DNA of 8,142 nucleotides from Xanthobacteraceae bacterium (GTDB lineage Bacteria; Pseudomonadota; Alphaproteobacteria; Rhizobiales; Xanthobacteraceae): positions 1 through 8,142 of the forward strand of contig JAUSIF010000204.1 in NCBI GenBank assembly GCA_030648135.1, written 5' to 3'. A program made the position numbers and the translations under genes. This document shows, one piece after another, positions 7,693-8,142 of this stretch. The stretch's first letter is position 1. Every line of letters begins with the position of its first letter. The notes under the pieces were generated by a model. That model saw only the letters and a program-made list of their open reading frames with translations, did not search any database and was not told where the DNA came from.

Positions 7693-7815
7693 TCCCTCCC
7701 CTGAAAGGGGAGGGTCGGATCGCCGCAGGCGATCCGGGGTGGGGTCATACCCCGTCTCAATTTGACCCCCACCCGGCGAGCTTCGCTCGCCGACCTCCCC
7801 CTTTCAGGGGGAGGT
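7693..7815. repeat. About 122-bp mosaic palindromic repeat of five consecutive hairpins (REP/MITE-like)
   Basis: Five stem-loops follow one another. They are CCCTCCCCT/AGGGGAGGG (7694-7702 with 7706-7714), CGGATCGCC/GGCGATCCG (7716-7724 with 7728-7736), GGGTGGGGTCA/TGACCCCCACCC (7737-7747 with 7763-7774, one bulged C), CGGCGAGC/GCTCGCCG (7774-7781 with 7785-7792) and ACCTCCCCC/GGGGGAGGT (7793-7801 with 7807-7815). The outer hairpins are also inverted copies of each other around the shared core CCTGAAAGGGG, so the whole unit is an imperfect palindrome. It fills most of the 155-nt gap between fhs and the beta subunit gene. One end lies 9 nt from the fhs stop codon, the other about 10 nt from the next ribosome site. 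No U-run follows, so it is not a classical terminator; it may tune mRNA stability or partial termination. Confidence 0.8.
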
Positions 7816-7824
7816 ATGCGGGGG

Positions 7825-8142
7825 TTAGAACAACCCGACGATCCGCCCGTCGGGGCCGACGTCGATGGCGTCGGCGGCCGGTACCCGCGGCAGGCCGGGC
7901 ATGGTCATGATTTCCCCGCAGATCGCCACCACGAACTCGGCGCCGGCGGAGAGCCGTACTTCGCGCACATTGATCATGTGATCGTCAGGCGCGCCTTTGG
8001 TATTGGCATTGGTCGTGAAACTGTACTGAGTCTTGGCGATGCAGACCGGCAATTTGCCGTACCCCATCGTCTCGAAGGATTCGAGCTGGTCGCGCACCGG
8101 CTTATGAACGTCGATGTCCTTCGCGCGGTAGACTTGCGTGCA
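7825..8142 (-). CDS. fhs: Formate-tetrahydrofolate ligase, C-terminal end (partial, runs off right edge)
   Basis: Also named ftfL; it condenses formate with tetrahydrofolate using ATP to give 10-formyl-tetrahydrofolate, the entry of formate into cytoplasmic one-carbon assimilation. Only the last 105 residues are visible, out of a usual total of about 555. The frame is open through base 8142. Diagnostic blocks are MGYGKLPVCIAKTQYSF, NVREVRLSAGAEFVV, GEIMTMPGLPRVPAA and the terminal DGRIVGLF, which end the family's sequence as expected; the stop is TAA at 7825-7827. The gene is read in the same direction as the formate dehydrogenase genes and lies 155 nt upstream of them, with a hairpin-rich repeat between. 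Nucleotide-binding and N-terminal regions lie outside the window, so integrity of the whole gene cannot be judged. Confidence 0.95.
   Translation of the reverse strand, partial: CTQVYRAKDIDVHKPVRDQLESFETMGYGKLPVCIAKTQYSFTTNANTKGAPDDHMINVREVRLSAGAEFVVAICGEIMTMPGLPRVPAADAIDVGPDGRIVGLF

Noticed and set aside
7693..7815. CRISPR array or intrinsic terminator
   Set aside because: There are no direct repeats with regular spacers, only nested inverted repeats. No U-tract follows any stem in the direction of transcription.
7825..8097. Stand-alone 90-codon gene starting at GTG 8097
   Set aside because: The frame continues open to the window edge, and the sequence is the C-terminus of formate-tetrahydrofolate ligase, so it is the end of a longer gene.

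Overview
The window looks like chromosomal DNA of a GC-rich alphaproteobacterium, most likely Hyphomicrobiales (Rhizobiales; Bradyrhizobium/Xanthobacteraceae-like). This rests on the alphaproteobacterial style of MetK, on a formate dehydrogenase of the Methylobacterium FDH1 type, and on two palindromic intergenic repeats of a kind I know from Bradyrhizobium-type genomes. The placement is from memory of these families, not from a search.

Layout, left to right. (1) 1-649, minus strand: N-terminal half of egtB (ergothioneine sulfoxide synthase), cut by the window edge. (2) 650-995: divergent intergenic region with several inverted repeats and a possible 22-codon leader ORF ahead of egtB. (3) 996-2216, plus: metK (S-adenosylmethionine synthetase). 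(4) 2239-2940, plus: an RraA-fold class II pyruvate aldolase (4-carboxy-4-hydroxy-2-oxoadipate aldolase/oxaloacetate decarboxylase type), 22 nt after metK. (5) 2941-3125: convergent intergenic region with a weak terminator candidate and a 123-bp palindromic repeat. (6) 3126-5927, minus: catalytic alpha subunit of an NAD-dependent molybdenum/tungsten formate dehydrogenase. (7) 5969-7669, minus: its beta subunit, a natural fusion of NuoE-like (FdsG) and NuoF-like (FdsB) modules. (8) 7670-7824: a second repeat of about 122 bp made of five hairpins in a row. (9) 7825-8142, minus: C-terminal end of formate-tetrahydrofolate ligase (fhs/ftfL), cut by the window edge.

How the genes fit together. On the minus strand fhs, the FDH beta fusion and FDH alpha follow one another in the same direction. 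This gathers the two main fates of formate: ATP-dependent activation to 10-formyl-tetrahydrofolate for assimilation, and NAD-linked oxidation to CO2 (reversible in this enzyme class). On the plus-strand side, metK makes SAM next to the divergent egtB, and ergothioneine synthesis consumes SAM at the EgtD step. The window is therefore mainly one-carbon metabolism.

The most unusual observation is the start of the FDH beta fusion gene. Its conserved-looking N-terminus extends 30 codons upstream of the first ATG, and the only start signal there is an ATT codon 7 nt after a strong AAGGAG Shine-Dalgarno sequence. I found no evidence of a wholly new system, phage, CRISPR array, tRNA or rRNA in the window.
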